In this document: positions 53,238 to 62,685 of the stretch, one piece after another | Numbering within the stretch: position 1 is the stretch's first letter | Layout: every line of letters begins with the position of its first letter | Source: an uncultured Campylobacterales bacterium | Lineage (GTDB): Bacteria > Campylobacterota > Campylobacteria > Campylobacterales > Sulfurimonadaceae | Length of the DNA: 64,000 nt | Reading direction: 5' to 3' | NCBI GenBank assembly: GCA_903892995.1 | Contig: CAITKP010000037.1 | Coordinates: 1-64,000 of the forward strand | Program-made: the position numbers and the translations under genes | The notes under the pieces: generated by a model | Database searches by the model: none | What the model saw: the letters and a program-made list of their open reading frames with translations, nothing else | What the model was told of the DNA's origin: nothing

Positions 53238-55615
53238 CAATCACGTCCGCACAGCGTAGCATATTCGCAATATTTACATATTGACTCATCTTCGCATTTA
53301 GAAAAATTGAAACTTTTTTGTGTTTTGAGTTCTTCTAAATGTTCTTGTAAAAGGAGCAGTTTTTCCTCTAAAAAAGTTTCATCTATTATCTTGCCGCTAG
53401 AGAGATCATAATACCCACAGCCCGCGATTTTTCCCTCAGCGGAAGCTAAAAGATAGTAAAACTCCAGCTGAAAATCTGTAGCTTTTTGCAAAGTTTTTGC
53501 TGTGTAAGTAGGATATTTTCCACTTTTATAATCTAAAATATACAAGCCATTTTCTTGCTCATCGATCCTATCTATTTGCCCGCTGAGTTGCATATCAAAA
53601 TGCTTACATGTAAGCACTTTTTCACACTCTAAAACTCTCACACCACTTCGAAATCTCTCGATCTCGTTTTCTACAAAACTATCTAGTTTCCTGTTCCAGA
53701 GTTTGAGTTGGTACTCTTGTAATGAGCTGTTATTAGAAATATTTTCAAGTTCTCTTACTATCTTGCTGTGCAACTCTCTTGGATCAACAAAAGCGTTTTG
53801 TTTGAGATATACATTTTTAAGAGCTTCGTGCAAATCAAGGCCTATCTGATTTTCACTCGCTATATCTTGGGGCATCTCATGTTTTTTAAGATGTGATATA
53901 TAGCGATAATAGTATTTTCTTTTACAATCTAAAAAGCTCTTGAGCGATGTTGCAGAGAGTTTTACCCGAGTAAAATCATACTCTTGTATGATCTCATCCT
54001 CTTGTGAGATTTTCTCAAATACCGATTTTTTGTGGAGGATTTGCGCATAGAGTTCCTCATTTTTTGACTCTTGAGGCACAATGCCTAATTGCGTTAAAAA
54101 TCTTGATGGAATTGCTGTGCTTGATTTGACATAAGATATGCTTACATGCGAAGTGCCCTGCGGGTGAAAAGCTCTGTTCATCAAAAGTTGATAGTAATGT
54201 TTTTGAAGATTTTCTCTATCGTTTTGTGTTGGAAGATTTGCCGCGACGCGTATATCTGAGTTTAAAAAAAGATCTTTTTCACTTTTTTTAGGAACATTTG
54301 AGTCATTAAAATCTACGATAATTACACCTTTGTAGTTCATATATCGGCTCTCTAAAACTCCCATAACCGTTATCTTTCCACCTCGAACATCATCGAGAGA
54401 ACGCTGTGAGATTCTTTGCATAAAAAGGTGCAAAGTCGATTTTAGGTTCAAATCGTTATAGATTTTTTTTAGTTTACAAAAGCTGTAAAGCTCCTCTTGG
54501 AGTATTTTTTTCTCTGATTTATTATATGCTTTAGAAGAGTTTTCAAGAGATTTTATATATGCTTGTATCAATACTTCAAAGTCGATCTCATTCATACTCT
54601 TATAATACAATGGAACCAAAACTTCATAAAACTCAGATTGGTACCTTTTAAGTCTTGCGCCATTTTGTACCGTTGGATTTTCTATATATTCGCATACTGC
54701 TTCTAAGTGTTTATAGCTATCAGTGCGAGTAAACTTTTTCCCCATCGCAAAGTTGAAGTTTCCCTCTGTGTCATATAGATTTAAAAGTTCTGCAAAGCTT
54801 TCATTTGGAACTACGACGACGATCTCTTCACATTTTAGGCCATTTTGTATATATGCATAGACTTTTTGTTTTACAAAAGCCACTTGCAATATCTGCTCAC
54901 TAAAACTGTAGCACTCTATCTGTGATTTTTTGAGATTTTCTTCCTCGTTTAGTACCTTTTTTGTATTCATATCAAGAAGATAATTTTTCCCAATTTCAAG
55001 AGTAAATCCTAAATCACGAAACTTCTCTTGCATCTTTTTGTTAAACTGAGTCGTTGAAATTTTAATTTGCAAGCTGCAAATATCTGCACATTTTTGAAGG
55101 ATTTCAAGCTCAAAAGCACTCAAATATCCTTCAACAACGATCTCAATATCTCCAAGAGATCTGATATATTCCTCATTAAAGCGATAAAGTTTTGGTAAAA
55201 AAATAGGATCAAGAATTTTTCTCTCATTACACAAGGCTTCGTACCTTACATGTAAGGCTTGAAGTATTGTTATATGCTCCTCATAATCTCCATACGTGTC
55301 TGCAAGTTCAAGATCGCTTATAGCGACCTTCTCACCTGAAAGCTCCGTAAAAAGAGTAAAAACATAGCTACTGTTTTGAGTAAAAGTAAAAAAGTTTCTT
55401 TCTATCTGCAAAGAGTGAAACTCATTGAAATCGGAGGCTTCTAAAAGGAGTATATTTCGAGTGTCATTATCTATTTTTTTATATCCATCTACAATACATG
55501 TACGCTCTATAAATTCGGCCATTGTAAGATAGTTTGGTAGAAAAAGTGTCGATTTTTCAAAGTAAAGTTGCTCATGCCTTATAGCACGAGCAGTAGGAAG
55601 AACAATAGTGTGCAT
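53237..55615 (-). CDS. addB: AddB-type nuclease with iron-sulfur staple
   Basis: The 792-residue partner of AddA. The N-terminal part is an inactivated helicase-like fold; the C-terminus holds a PD-(D/E)xK nuclease (LSGQIDRIDEQENGLYILDYKSGKYP) bracketed by cysteines in LDCKRKYYYRYI and CKYCEYATLC, which fit the 4Fe-4S staple of AddB. It begins 6 bases after fixH, so the repair genes may be transcribed with the oxidase operon. Palindromes at about 53603 and 55252 encode Leu-Thr-Cys-Lys and Leu-His-Val. Confidence 0.9.
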   Translation of the reverse strand: MHTIVLPTARAIRHEQLYFEKSTLFLPNYLTMAEFIERTCIVDGYKKIDNDTRNILLLEASDFNEFHSLQIERNFFTFTQNSSYVFTLFTELSGEKVAISDLELADTYGDYEEHITILQALHVRYEALCNERKILDPIFLPKLYRFNEEYIRSLGDIEIVVEGYLSAFELEILQKCADICSLQIKISTTQFNKKMQEKFRDLGFTLEIGKNYLLDMNTKKVLNEEENLKKSQIECYSFSEQILQVAFVKQKVYAYIQNGLKCEEIVVVVPNESFAELLNLYDTEGNFNFAMGKKFTRTDSYKHLEAVCEYIENPTVQNGARLKRYQSEFYEVLVPLYYKSMNEIDFEVLIQAYIKSLENSSKAYNKSEKKILQEELYSFCKLKKIYNDLNLKSTLHLFMQRISQRSLDDVRGGKITVMGVLESRYMNYKGVIIVDFNDSNVPKKSEKDLFLNSDIRVAANLPTQNDRENLQKHYYQLLMNRAFHPQGTSHVSISYVKSSTAIPSRFLTQLGIVPQESKNEELYAQILHKKSVFEKISQEDEIIQEYDFTRVKLSATSLKSFLDCKRKYYYRYISHLKKHEMPQDIASENQIGLDLHEALKNVYLKQNAFVDPRELHSKIVRELENISNNSSLQEYQLKLWNRKLDSFVENEIERFRSGVRVLECEKVLTCKHFDMQLSGQIDRIDEQENGLYILDYKSGKYPTYTAKTLQKATDFQLEFYYLLASAEGKIAGCGYYDLSSGKIIDETFLEEKLLLLQEHLEELKTQKSFNFSKCEDESICKYCEYATLCGRD

Positions 55616-55621
55616 CTGCTA

Positions 55622-56128
55622 CTAATATTCTATTGGTTTTGTATCTTTTGTTGTATCCATGTGAAGATTATAATAGCGTTTATCAGCTCCTATGCTTATA
55701 GAAGCCATAATATCCCATCTTCCAACACCTGGAAGTTTCGTAGCAAAATTATAAACACCATTAGTCACATTTGCATCTGCTAAAACAAGATCTTGCTTAT
55801 GTGTTTGTGGTCTTGTTGCAATAACTTTTATTTTTGCATCATTAACGATATTTCCATCTTTTGTAGTGATCTTATAGGAAAACTTTGCATCTTCTGCATT
55901 TAACTTTTCACCAAGATACTCAATTGAATATTTTTTATCAAAAGCGATTTTTGCATTGATAAAATCGTTTGCATTATTATCTACATCCTGATATTTATTC
56001 ATGTAAATATCACTCTCTTCTACAGGCTCTTTTCCTGTTTCTACGATTGTCCAAGCACCTAAACCAACAATGCACATAAGAGAAATTCCAATTCCTATTG
56101 GCCAAACAATTCCACTATTCTTTTTCAT
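55622..56128 (-). CDS. FixH-like protein of the cbb3 operon
   Basis: A membrane-anchored protein of 168 residues: one helix (about 9-28), then a periplasmic domain with SYKITTKDGN and the family-like VYNFATKLPGVGRWDI. FixH (CcoH) is needed for assembly or stability of cbb3 oxidase. The ATG lies 14 bases inside the end of the preceding gene, in another frame. It is the last of the oxidase-related genes. Confidence 0.82.
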   Translation of the reverse strand: MKKNSGIVWPIGIGISLMCIVGLGAWTIVETGKEPVEESDIYMNKYQDVDNNANDFINAKIAFDKKYSIEYLGEKLNAEDAKFSYKITTKDGNIVNDAKIKVIATRPQTHKQDLVLADANVTNGVYNFATKLPGVGRWDIMASISIGADKRYYNLHMDTTKDTKPIEY

Positions 56129-56822
56129 TTTTACTCTTTTTTATATAAATTTTTCTTTTTATATACAAATAAAGTCCATACAAAACAATTAAATAAAATA
56201 TAGTTTTAATTATTTCCATTGCATATCTATTGGTGTTCCCAACGCCATTTTCAAGCTTTATACCTTTGGATGCAGCGACTTGATCAGCAATATCTGCATA
56301 TCCGTTAAACAGGGCTGCACTATATTTTTGAACTGTCTCACCACCTTTTGATTTTTCAGCAAGCAATGGAATAATAGAACCTCCATAGTCAGCGAGATTA
56401 TTTTTGAAATCATCAAAATTAGCACTAAAAAACAGAGCCATAAAGAGTGCTTGAGCACTTGATGCTGTTGGAGAGAGGATCTGCTTCTTATCAAAATATT
56501 TATATAGAGATTCTGGACGGCAAAGTATATCAACTTTTTGGTTTAGTTCGGAAAATGTCAAAAGTATGGTTGGTTCTTTGAAACCCTTCATCAACTCTTT
56601 TTCATAATCAACGATAGTTTGATTTTGATCAAACTCTTTGATAACGACTAAACGCAATACTATACCCGTCTTGTCATGTAGCTCTTTTCCCAGTTTTTCA
56701 ACATCTTGAGTCAATTGGGGATTAAACAGAACTTCATCTTTATATAAATACTCTGCATGAAGGAAAGAAAACGAAGATATAAGAAGGACGAGGGCAAAAA
56801 GCCCTCTATTAAACTTATTCAA
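56115..56822 (-). CDS. TPM-like membrane protein of the cbb3 operon
   Basis: A signal peptide (about residues 1-23) is followed by a domain that resembles the TPM (Psb32) fold, with LTQDVEKLGKELHDKTGIVLRLVVIKE, and a C-terminal membrane helix (about 205-222) with a lysine-rich tail. The role is unknown; position in the operon suggests help with assembly of the oxidase. It overlaps fixH by 14 bases and follows a very small membrane peptide gene. Confidence 0.6.
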   Translation of the reverse strand: MNKFNRGLFALVLLISSFSFLHAEYLYKDEVLFNPQLTQDVEKLGKELHDKTGIVLRLVVIKEFDQNQTIVDYEKELMKGFKEPTILLTFSELNQKVDILCRPESLYKYFDKKQILSPTASSAQALFMALFFSANFDDFKNNLADYGGSIIPLLAEKSKGGETVQKYSAALFNGYADIADQVAASKGIKLENGVGNTNRYAMEIIKTIFYLIVLYGLYLYIKRKIYIKKSKNEKE

Positions 56823-56828
56823 GTCTAA

Positions 56829-56918
56829 TTAACCTATGTAAAGATGGTTTGGAGTAAATACTGACCACAATGTGATTACAGCTAATACAACCAATCCCCA
56901 TGTTAAAATTTTATCCAT
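56829..56918 (-). CDS. 29-residue single-helix membrane peptide in the cbb3 operon
   Basis: An ATG at 56918 behind AAGGAG opens a frame of 29 codons: MDKILTWGLVVLAVITLWSV followed by FTPNHLYIG. It is one membrane helix with a short polar end. It fits exactly between DUF4006 (10 bases) and the TPM-like gene (6 bases) with no other use for the space. Small single-helix subunits such as CcoM and CcoQ are known in cbb3 oxidases, so it may be a subunit or assembly factor; sequence similarity to these is not claimed. Confidence 0.7.
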   Translation of the reverse strand: MDKILTWGLVVLAVITLWSVFTPNHLYIG

Positions 56919-56928
56919 AACTAACTCC

Positions 56929-57147
56929 TTACTTCATAACGCGATGCGTAGCGTTAGCCGTATCGATCATTTTAATTGACTGCTCATCTTTGACTTCGTA
57001 AAACTTAGTTTGGTTAGCATTTTGAACACCAAGACCCCAAACTGTAAGACCTGCCAAAATAGATAGTAATAAAACAGTAGCTATAAGCATACCAGTAATT
57101 CCATCAAGTGAAAATACACCTGAACCTTTGAAATTATTATCTACCAT
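56929..57147 (-). CDS. DUF4006 small membrane protein
   Basis: The 72 residues belong to DUF4006, a family confined to epsilonproteobacteria and found next to ccoP. One helix (about residues 18-38, GMLIATVLLLSILAGLTVWGL) follows a short polar N-terminus; the C-terminal third is soluble. It is 2 bases after ccoP. A structural role in the cbb3 complex is probable but unproven. Confidence 0.85.
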   Translation of the reverse strand: MVDNNFKGSGVFSLDGITGMLIATVLLLSILAGLTVWGLGVQNANQTKFYEVKDEQSIKMIDTANATHRVMK

Positions 57148-57149
57148 GA

Positions 57150-58061
57150 CTATTCTCCTTTACTTATATCAGTGATGTAAGTTGAAACAGCTTTAACTTG
57201 TGTAGCATTTAAGTTAGTAAATGCTGGCATTGCGCCGATTGCACCTTTTTTACCATCTTTAAGAACAGTTGAAACCATTTCTGCATCCCATCCATTGATT
57301 TTTGGAGCTACAGATGGCATACCTTCACCGTTTTCACCGTGACATGAGTTACATGTACCAGCAGTAAACGCTGCTTTTCCTGCTGCATCATCAGCTTTAA
57401 AACCATTAGCAACATATTTAGCAACAGCATCAATTTGTGCTTTGTCTTGTAACAACATTGGAGGCATTCCACCAGGGAAAGTTGTTTTCAAGTTATTAGC
57501 ACCATTGTTTACAACATGTTTTACAGAATCTTCTGCAATACGTTTATGTAAGTTTGCCGCTTTACCATTCATACCATCAGCATCAAGTCCATGACATGGA
57601 GCACAGTTAACTAAAAATACAGATTCACCCATATTATGAAGTTCTTCTGCTGTAAGGCTTGTATATTTTTCTTCAAACTTAGCATTCGCTTTAGCTGAAT
57701 CTTCATTATACTCACCAATTTGAGAATAAGCGTTTACTGGATATCCTACAATAAAGTACCATCCTGCCCAAACGATTAAACCTAAAAATATAATAGCCCA
57801 TCCCATTGGAAGTGGGTTTTTATATTCACCAATACTATCCCAATTTTCTTCTGCTAGCTCACCACCAGCAGTATCAGATTGCATTTGACGAACATATTTA
57901 GTAACAACGAAAACCGATACTATTACAAGTACAACAGCACCAGCGATAGCAAGCATGTTGACGATGTCACCATTCATACCACCCTTGATGTCCATCGCAA
58001 CATATGTAAAACCTAGCATCGCAGCAACAAATAGTGCGCCTACTACATAAAGCTTATTCAT
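57150..58061 (-). CDS. ccoP: cbb3 oxidase dihaem cytochrome c subunit
   Basis: Two N-terminal helices (about residues 5-22 and 33-53, plus a third near 93-112) precede two cytochrome c domains with CAPCHGLDADG and CNSCHGENGEG, and methionines in GGMPPM and AMPAF as likely axial ligands. It accepts electrons from cytochrome c and passes them to CcoO. Position and length (303) fit. The three-helix N-terminus is longer than in proteobacterial CcoP but usual in this group. Confidence 0.96.
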   Translation of the reverse strand: MNKLYVVGALFVAAMLGFTYVAMDIKGGMNGDIVNMLAIAGAVVLVIVSVFVVTKYVRQMQSDTAGGELAEENWDSIGEYKNPLPMGWAIIFLGLIVWAGWYFIVGYPVNAYSQIGEYNEDSAKANAKFEEKYTSLTAEELHNMGESVFLVNCAPCHGLDADGMNGKAANLHKRIAEDSVKHVVNNGANNLKTTFPGGMPPMLLQDKAQIDAVAKYVANGFKADDAAGKAAFTAGTCNSCHGENGEGMPSVAPKINGWDAEMVSTVLKDGKKGAIGAMPAFTNLNATQVKAVSTYITDISKGE

Positions 58062-58076
58062 ATATGCCTCTCCTAC

Positions 58077-58277
58077 TTAATTTTTTTCATCTTTAGAGAT
58101 CTTTTCAACCGGAGTATCTGTGATCTCATCTTTTAAGGCCATATTTCCATACTTCTCGAAATCTTTTATCCCCTTTTTCTCACTGCTGTATAAATGGTAT
58201 ATATAGCTATACAGTATAACAACCATAAATGCAACTAATCCAAAATAGGCGTACCCTTGAAGTTGAAAAATATCCAC
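58077..58277 (-). CDS. ccoQ: cbb3 oxidase small subunit
   Basis: 66 residues with one membrane helix (about 10-28) and a charged cytoplasmic tail with SSEKKGIKDFEKYGNMAL. Position between ccoO and ccoP identifies it. CcoQ stabilises the interaction of CcoP with the core; it is dispensable in some species. Confidence 0.88.
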   Translation of the reverse strand: MDIFQLQGYAYFGLVAFMVVILYSYIYHLYSSEKKGIKDFEKYGNMALKDEITDTPVEKISKDEKN

Positions 58278-58286
58278 CTTTGACCC

Positions 58287-58979
58287 CTATTTTAAACTGT
58301 TCAGATACGCGATTAAAGCTACAATCTCAGGAATTTTTCCTGCTGCAACCATATCTTGTACGTCTTTATCTTTCATACCAGCAGTGATCACTTTTGCTTC
58401 ATCTAAAGCCATTTTGTTTGCTTCTGCGACAGAGTTTGCCATTGCAACCGTAACAGTACCACCATCTTTTGTTGGAACTGGTTTGTTATAAGGTACACTA
58501 AAGAACTGAGCATTTGTTAACTGACTTGCATAAGCAGTGTTAATATCAGCTATATTAGTAAACATCCATCCATATGCTGGCATAATAGAACCAGGAACAA
58601 CAGCTGCTGGATCTTTCATATGATTTTCATGCCAGTCTGTTGTACGGTAGTTACCTACACGGTGAAGATCTGGACCTGTACGTTTTGAACCCCAAAGGAA
58701 TGGACGATCATAAGCATATTCTCCACTCAAAGAGTAGTGACCATAACGGTCCGTTTCAGCTTTAAATGGACGAATAAGTTGTGAGTGACAAGCATTACAA
58801 CTATTTTTTATATAAACTTCACGTCCTGCCATCTCTAATACAGTATATGGTTTTGTACCTACTGTTGGTTGAGCAGCTTGAGCAAAGTTTGGTAATATCT
58901 CAACCAAACCTGCAAACGCAATAACTAAAAACACACCTACCGCAAAAAAGAACGGATGTTTTTCTAACCAATGAAACAT
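58287..58979 (-). CDS. ccoO: cbb3 oxidase monohaem cytochrome c subunit
   Basis: A 230-residue membrane-anchored monohaem cytochrome: helix about 8-30, haem site NSCNACHSQLIRPF, and the MPAYGWMFTN segment with the axial methionine. It follows ccoN by 18 bases and precedes ccoQ by 9, in the classical order N-O-Q-P. Confidence 0.97.
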   Translation of the reverse strand: MFHWLEKHPFFFAVGVFLVIAFAGLVEILPNFAQAAQPTVGTKPYTVLEMAGREVYIKNSCNACHSQLIRPFKAETDRYGHYSLSGEYAYDRPFLWGSKRTGPDLHRVGNYRTTDWHENHMKDPAAVVPGSIMPAYGWMFTNIADINTAYASQLTNAQFFSVPYNKPVPTKDGGTVTVAMANSVAEANKMALDEAKVITAGMKDKDVQDMVAAGKIPEIVALIAYLNSLK

Positions 58980-58997
58980 ATTATTTCCTCCCTCTTT

Positions 58998-60497
58998 CTA
59001 TGCTGCCATAGGAGAAGCGTTTTGTAACTCGCTCTCTTCAACACGACGACCAGATGTCATAGTTTTATAGATGTTATATGCAAACATAAAGAAACCTATT
59101 AAGTATAACGCACCACCAACAGCACGAATTGTATAGTAAGGATGAAGAGCAGTAACAGTATCAATGAATGAATAAGCTAAGTTACCATATTCATCGTGAG
59201 CACGCCACATCATACCTTGAGTAATACCTGCAATCCACATAGAAGTAAAATATAAAACGATACCCAATGTTTGGATCCAGAATTGTGTTCCCATTAATGA
59301 CTTAGAGTAAATTTCTTTCTTAAATACACGAGGAGCCATATGGAAAAGTGCTGCCATAATCATAAATCCAACCCATCCAAGAACACCATCATGAACGTGA
59401 CCAACGATCCAGTCAGTAAAGTGTGCAATCGCATTTACAGATTTAATAGCTTGAATTGGTCCCTCTAATGTTGAGAACATATAGAACGTTGAACCAAGAA
59501 CCATAAATTTAATCAATGGAGAAGTTGCAACTTGTTGCCACTCACCCTTCATAGTTAGAAGCATATTAATAGCAGAACCCCATGATGGAAGAATCAGTAC
59601 TACAGAGAAAACAGATCCCATAGTTTGCATCCAATCTGGAACTGTAGAGAATAGAAGGTGGTGTCCACCTGCCCATAAATAAACAAACATTAGTCCCCAA
59701 AAAGATAGTAAAGAAAGTTTATATGAATAAACTGCTTGACCTGATTCTTTAGGAAGAAAGTAATAAATCATTGCAACGATAGGCACTGTAAATCCAAATG
59801 CAACTGCATTGTGACCATACCACCATTGAACTAAAGCATCATTTGTACCTGAATACATTGAAATTGAATGGTACCATGCACCAATACCTGTTTCTCCAGC
59901 TGGAGATGCTGCAAGCATAGTTGGAATTTCCATGTTATTAAATAGATAAAGCATAGCTATTCCAAGGAATGACGCAATGTAATACCAAACAGAGATATAA
60001 AGTGATCTCTCACGGCGAATGCCGATTAATCCAAATATACCAAGACCCCATAATACCCATACAAGAACAACAGCGATATCAATCGGCCATTCAAACTCTG
60101 CGTACTCTTTAGATGTTGTAATACCTAAAAATAAAGAACCAACAACAGCTACAACAACTAATAGATATAAAAAGAAGTGTAATTTTCCAAGGAACATTAA
60201 TACCTTAGATTCTGCCATTGAGACTTTTAATACACGTTGACCAACGTAATACCAAGTAGCCCAAATACCACTTAACGTAAAACCAAAAACAACTGCATCT
60301 GTGTGCAGTGGACGTAAACGACTAAAGTTAGTAAATTCGTTCAGACCTAAGCCACCTAGTATAGTGTTAACACCAGGAAATGCAAGCTCTGTAGCCAAAA
60401 TTACACCGATAAGCATACCCACAGCTCCTAATAGAACTGTTGTAAGCATGAACATCTTAGCAACTGTATAGTCATACTCTAATGGACGATTTTCCAT
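58998..60497 (-). CDS. ccoN: cbb3 oxidase catalytic subunit
   Basis: The haem-copper core, 499 residues with twelve helices. Haem and copper ligands appear in RPLHTDAVVFGF, WYGHNAVAFGF, AGGHHLLFST and GHVHDGVLG. A strong AAGGAGG lies 6 bases before the ATG. It reduces oxygen with high affinity, suited to microaerobic life. It is the first gene of the operon; the 180-base gap upstream (60498-60678) must hold the promoter, but I recognise neither FNR-like sites nor a clear -35/-10 pair there. Confidence 0.97.
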   Translation of the reverse strand: MENRPLEYDYTVAKMFMLTTVLLGAVGMLIGVILATELAFPGVNTILGGLGLNEFTNFSRLRPLHTDAVVFGFTLSGIWATWYYVGQRVLKVSMAESKVLMFLGKLHFFLYLLVVVAVVGSLFLGITTSKEYAEFEWPIDIAVVLVWVLWGLGIFGLIGIRRERSLYISVWYYIASFLGIAMLYLFNNMEIPTMLAASPAGETGIGAWYHSISMYSGTNDALVQWWYGHNAVAFGFTVPIVAMIYYFLPKESGQAVYSYKLSLLSFWGLMFVYLWAGGHHLLFSTVPDWMQTMGSVFSVVLILPSWGSAINMLLTMKGEWQQVATSPLIKFMVLGSTFYMFSTLEGPIQAIKSVNAIAHFTDWIVGHVHDGVLGWVGFMIMAALFHMAPRVFKKEIYSKSLMGTQFWIQTLGIVLYFTSMWIAGITQGMMWRAHDEYGNLAYSFIDTVTALHPYYTIRAVGGALYLIGFFMFAYNIYKTMTSGRRVEESELQNASPMAA

Positions 60498-60678
60498 ATA
60501 GCCTCCTTAAAGATTCAAAGCGTAACAGCCTATACATTTTGCATAGACTATAGACAGTGTCATCATAGCAGAAGAAATATAAAAATTTAATTATTTATCG
60601 GTAACTATTTTATAGAAGTAAAAATTAAGCTAGGATTTATTTTATTGTAGATTTTTGTAACATTACCTACAAAAAAAG

Positions 60679-61473
60679 CTATTTTTCACTGCCACATTTT
60701 CCCATTCCACATTTTCCAGCCTCACATTTCATTGCTGGACCGCATTTCATTTGTGTGGTTTCAACCTTTTCAAGCTCTTTATTTGTGTTATACCAAAAAT
60801 CAAATTGAAGATAAGCCTTATATATTGTCCAAATACCAAAGATAATTACAGTTAATGCAGCTAACTGAATCATCAATGCTCGAAATTTTTGTCCTGAAAA
60901 TAGACTCACTACAAAGCCAAACGTAAAGAGGGTTGGAATCGTAAATAATCCAAAAATAAACATCACCAATGCACCATAAAAGGCTGAAGAAGTTGTTGTA
61001 GCTGTTACTAACATCGTGTAAACTAAGCCACATGGGAATAAACCATTTAACATTCCCAAAATAAAGAAACTACTTTTATTTCCTGAATTCATCTGATACA
61101 AAAACATCTTTTTAAACCAACTATAGTTGCTAATAGGTATCTCAATTGAGTTTAAAAATTTTAGTTTTCCAGCAAATGAAAGTCCCATAACAACCATTAA
61201 TACACCAGCAATCGTAAACATAACTGATCTAACAAGAGGATTTACCTCCCATAACGACCCAAAATATCCAAATAATGCTCCAAGAAATGTATAGCTTGCA
61301 ACTCGTCCAAAGTTGTATGATAAGTGGTAAAATGTTTGTGCAAATTTTGAGTCTGTAGGTTTTACCTTAGCCATTGTGTACGTCATGATAAATCCACCAC
61401 ACATACCAATACAGTGGCCAATCGAGCCCAAAAGTGCAAAACTTATAATCGCTGTCAATTCTATGCTATTCAT
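60679..61473 (-). CDS. TauE/SafE (DsbD-like) membrane protein with Cys/Met-rich tail
   Basis: Six or more helices with two conserved cysteine pairs, GHCIGMCGG and GLFPCGLVYTM, as in the DsbD_2/SafE family related to CcdA. The last 23 residues carry a metal-binding-like run (MKCGPAMKCEAGKCGMGKC). Similar proteins near cbb3 genes are implicated in copper or thiol delivery for oxidase assembly. Here it is upstream of ccoN on the same strand, 181 bases away. The tail makes copper the most likely cargo, by inference. Confidence 0.78.
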   Translation of the reverse strand: MNSIELTAIISFALLGSIGHCIGMCGGFIMTYTMAKVKPTDSKFAQTFYHLSYNFGRVASYTFLGALFGYFGSLWEVNPLVRSVMFTIAGVLMVVMGLSFAGKLKFLNSIEIPISNYSWFKKMFLYQMNSGNKSSFFILGMLNGLFPCGLVYTMLVTATTTSSAFYGALVMFIFGLFTIPTLFTFGFVVSLFSGQKFRALMIQLAALTVIIFGIWTIYKAYLQFDFWYNTNKELEKVETTQMKCGPAMKCEAGKCGMGKCGSEK

Positions 61474-61531
61474 ATAAAATCTCTTTTTTGATAATTATAA
61501 TAAGAAAGTGTTAATTTAGTGTTAAGTAGAA

Positions 61532-61554
61532 AGATAAGAGAAAGTCTCTTATCT
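61532..61554 (-). terminator. Hairpin overlapping the carA stop codon
   Basis: AGATAAGAGA and TCTCTTATCT form a perfect 10-bp stem with a three-base loop. The carA TAA lies within the stem. On the minus strand it is followed by TTCTACTT, a short T run only. Confidence 0.6.
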
Positions 61555-62685
61555 ATTTGCTTGTAGTAATGAGAGAAATTCACTAAAGATATATCTGCTC
61601 TCTTTTGGTCCTGGGCTAGATTCAGGGTGATGCTGTACAGAAAAAACAGGTTCATCTCTATAGCGAAGTCCTTCGATAGTATCGTCAAAAAGATTTACAT
61701 GTGTTACTTCCGCTATCTCTACAATGCTTTCTGGAACATTGTAGTTATGATTTTGTGCTGTGATCTCGACAACCCCTGTTTTTTCATTTTTTACGGGATG
61801 GTTTCCACCATGGTGACCAAACTTTAATTTAAATGTATCATACCCATGTGAAATAGAAAGTAATTGGTGCCCTAAACAGATTCCAAATAAAGGTACTTTC
61901 GCTGCAAGAAGTTTTTTGATCTGCTCTTGTTCATATTTTAAAACAAGTGGATCACCAGGTCCATTTGAAAGAAATACTCCATCGATCTCTTTATTTTTAT
62001 ATCTTTCTACCAGTTCATCACCTGAAGTTGTATTTGGCACAACTTCAACTTGCATACCAGCTTCTGTCAGCTCATTTAAAATATTTCTTTTCACGCCAAA
62101 ATCTATTGCAACGATTTTTGCTTTTACCTCTGGAGCATCATTATATTTAAAATAAAATGGGTCATAAACACCATTTTGATGTACATAACTCTCTTTTGTA
62201 CTCACTTGTTCTATGTAATTAACATCTTCTATGCGCGGAGAGTTTTCAAGAATCTTTTTAAGTTCTTCCTTGTCACTTATCAGCGTAGAAGCGATCATCA
62301 TCATCGAACCTTGTTCGCGAATCATCTTGGTGAGGTAACGAGTATCTATATCACATATACCAATAACATCATGCTTTTTTAAAAAATCTCCAAGTGAACC
62401 CTCTGCTCTAAAGTTTGAGTATCGATCTTGATATTGACGAACAATCATCCCTTTTGCGTGCGCAGCTTTACTCTCCATGTCCTCATCATTGACTCCGACA
62501 TTTCCTATCTCTGTCATTGTGAAAGTTACAAACTGCCCAGCATACGATGGATCAGACATAATCTCTTGATATCCACTCATAGAAGTATTAAAAACGATTT
62601 CTCCAACACTTGTAGTATCCGCACCAAAACTGTTTGCTTCTAAAAAAATCCCATTCTCAAGATATAACCAAGCTTTTTGCATCAT
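61549..62685 (-). CDS. carA: Carbamoyl-phosphate synthase small subunit
   Basis: Releases ammonia from glutamine for carbamoyl phosphate synthesis (pyrimidine and arginine pathways). The N-terminal CPSase domain has EANSFGADTTSVGEIVFNTSMSGYQEI; the amidotransferase domain has the nucleophile Cys in FGICLGHQLLS and the catalytic HHPE in SVQHHPESSPGP. The ATG overlaps the stop of the DUF507 gene (ATGA). carB is not in the window. Palindrome copies are absent apart from one half site at about 61695. Confidence 0.97.
   Translation of the reverse strand: MMQKAWLYLENGIFLEANSFGADTTSVGEIVFNTSMSGYQEIMSDPSYAGQFVTFTMTEIGNVGVNDEDMESKAAHAKGMIVRQYQDRYSNFRAEGSLGDFLKKHDVIGICDIDTRYLTKMIREQGSMMMIASTLISDKEELKKILENSPRIEDVNYIEQVSTKESYVHQNGVYDPFYFKYNDAPEVKAKIVAIDFGVKRNILNELTEAGMQVEVVPNTTSGDELVERYKNKEIDGVFLSNGPGDPLVLKYEQEQIKKLLAAKVPLFGICLGHQLLSISHGYDTFKLKFGHHGGNHPVKNEKTGVVEITAQNHNYNVPESIVEIAEVTHVNLFDDTIEGLRYRDEPVFSVQHHPESSPGPKESRYIFSEFLSLLQANR

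Noticed and set aside
60498-60678. Possible FNR/CRP-type site before ccoN
   Set aside because: No TTGAT-N4-ATCAA or close variant could be found by eye.
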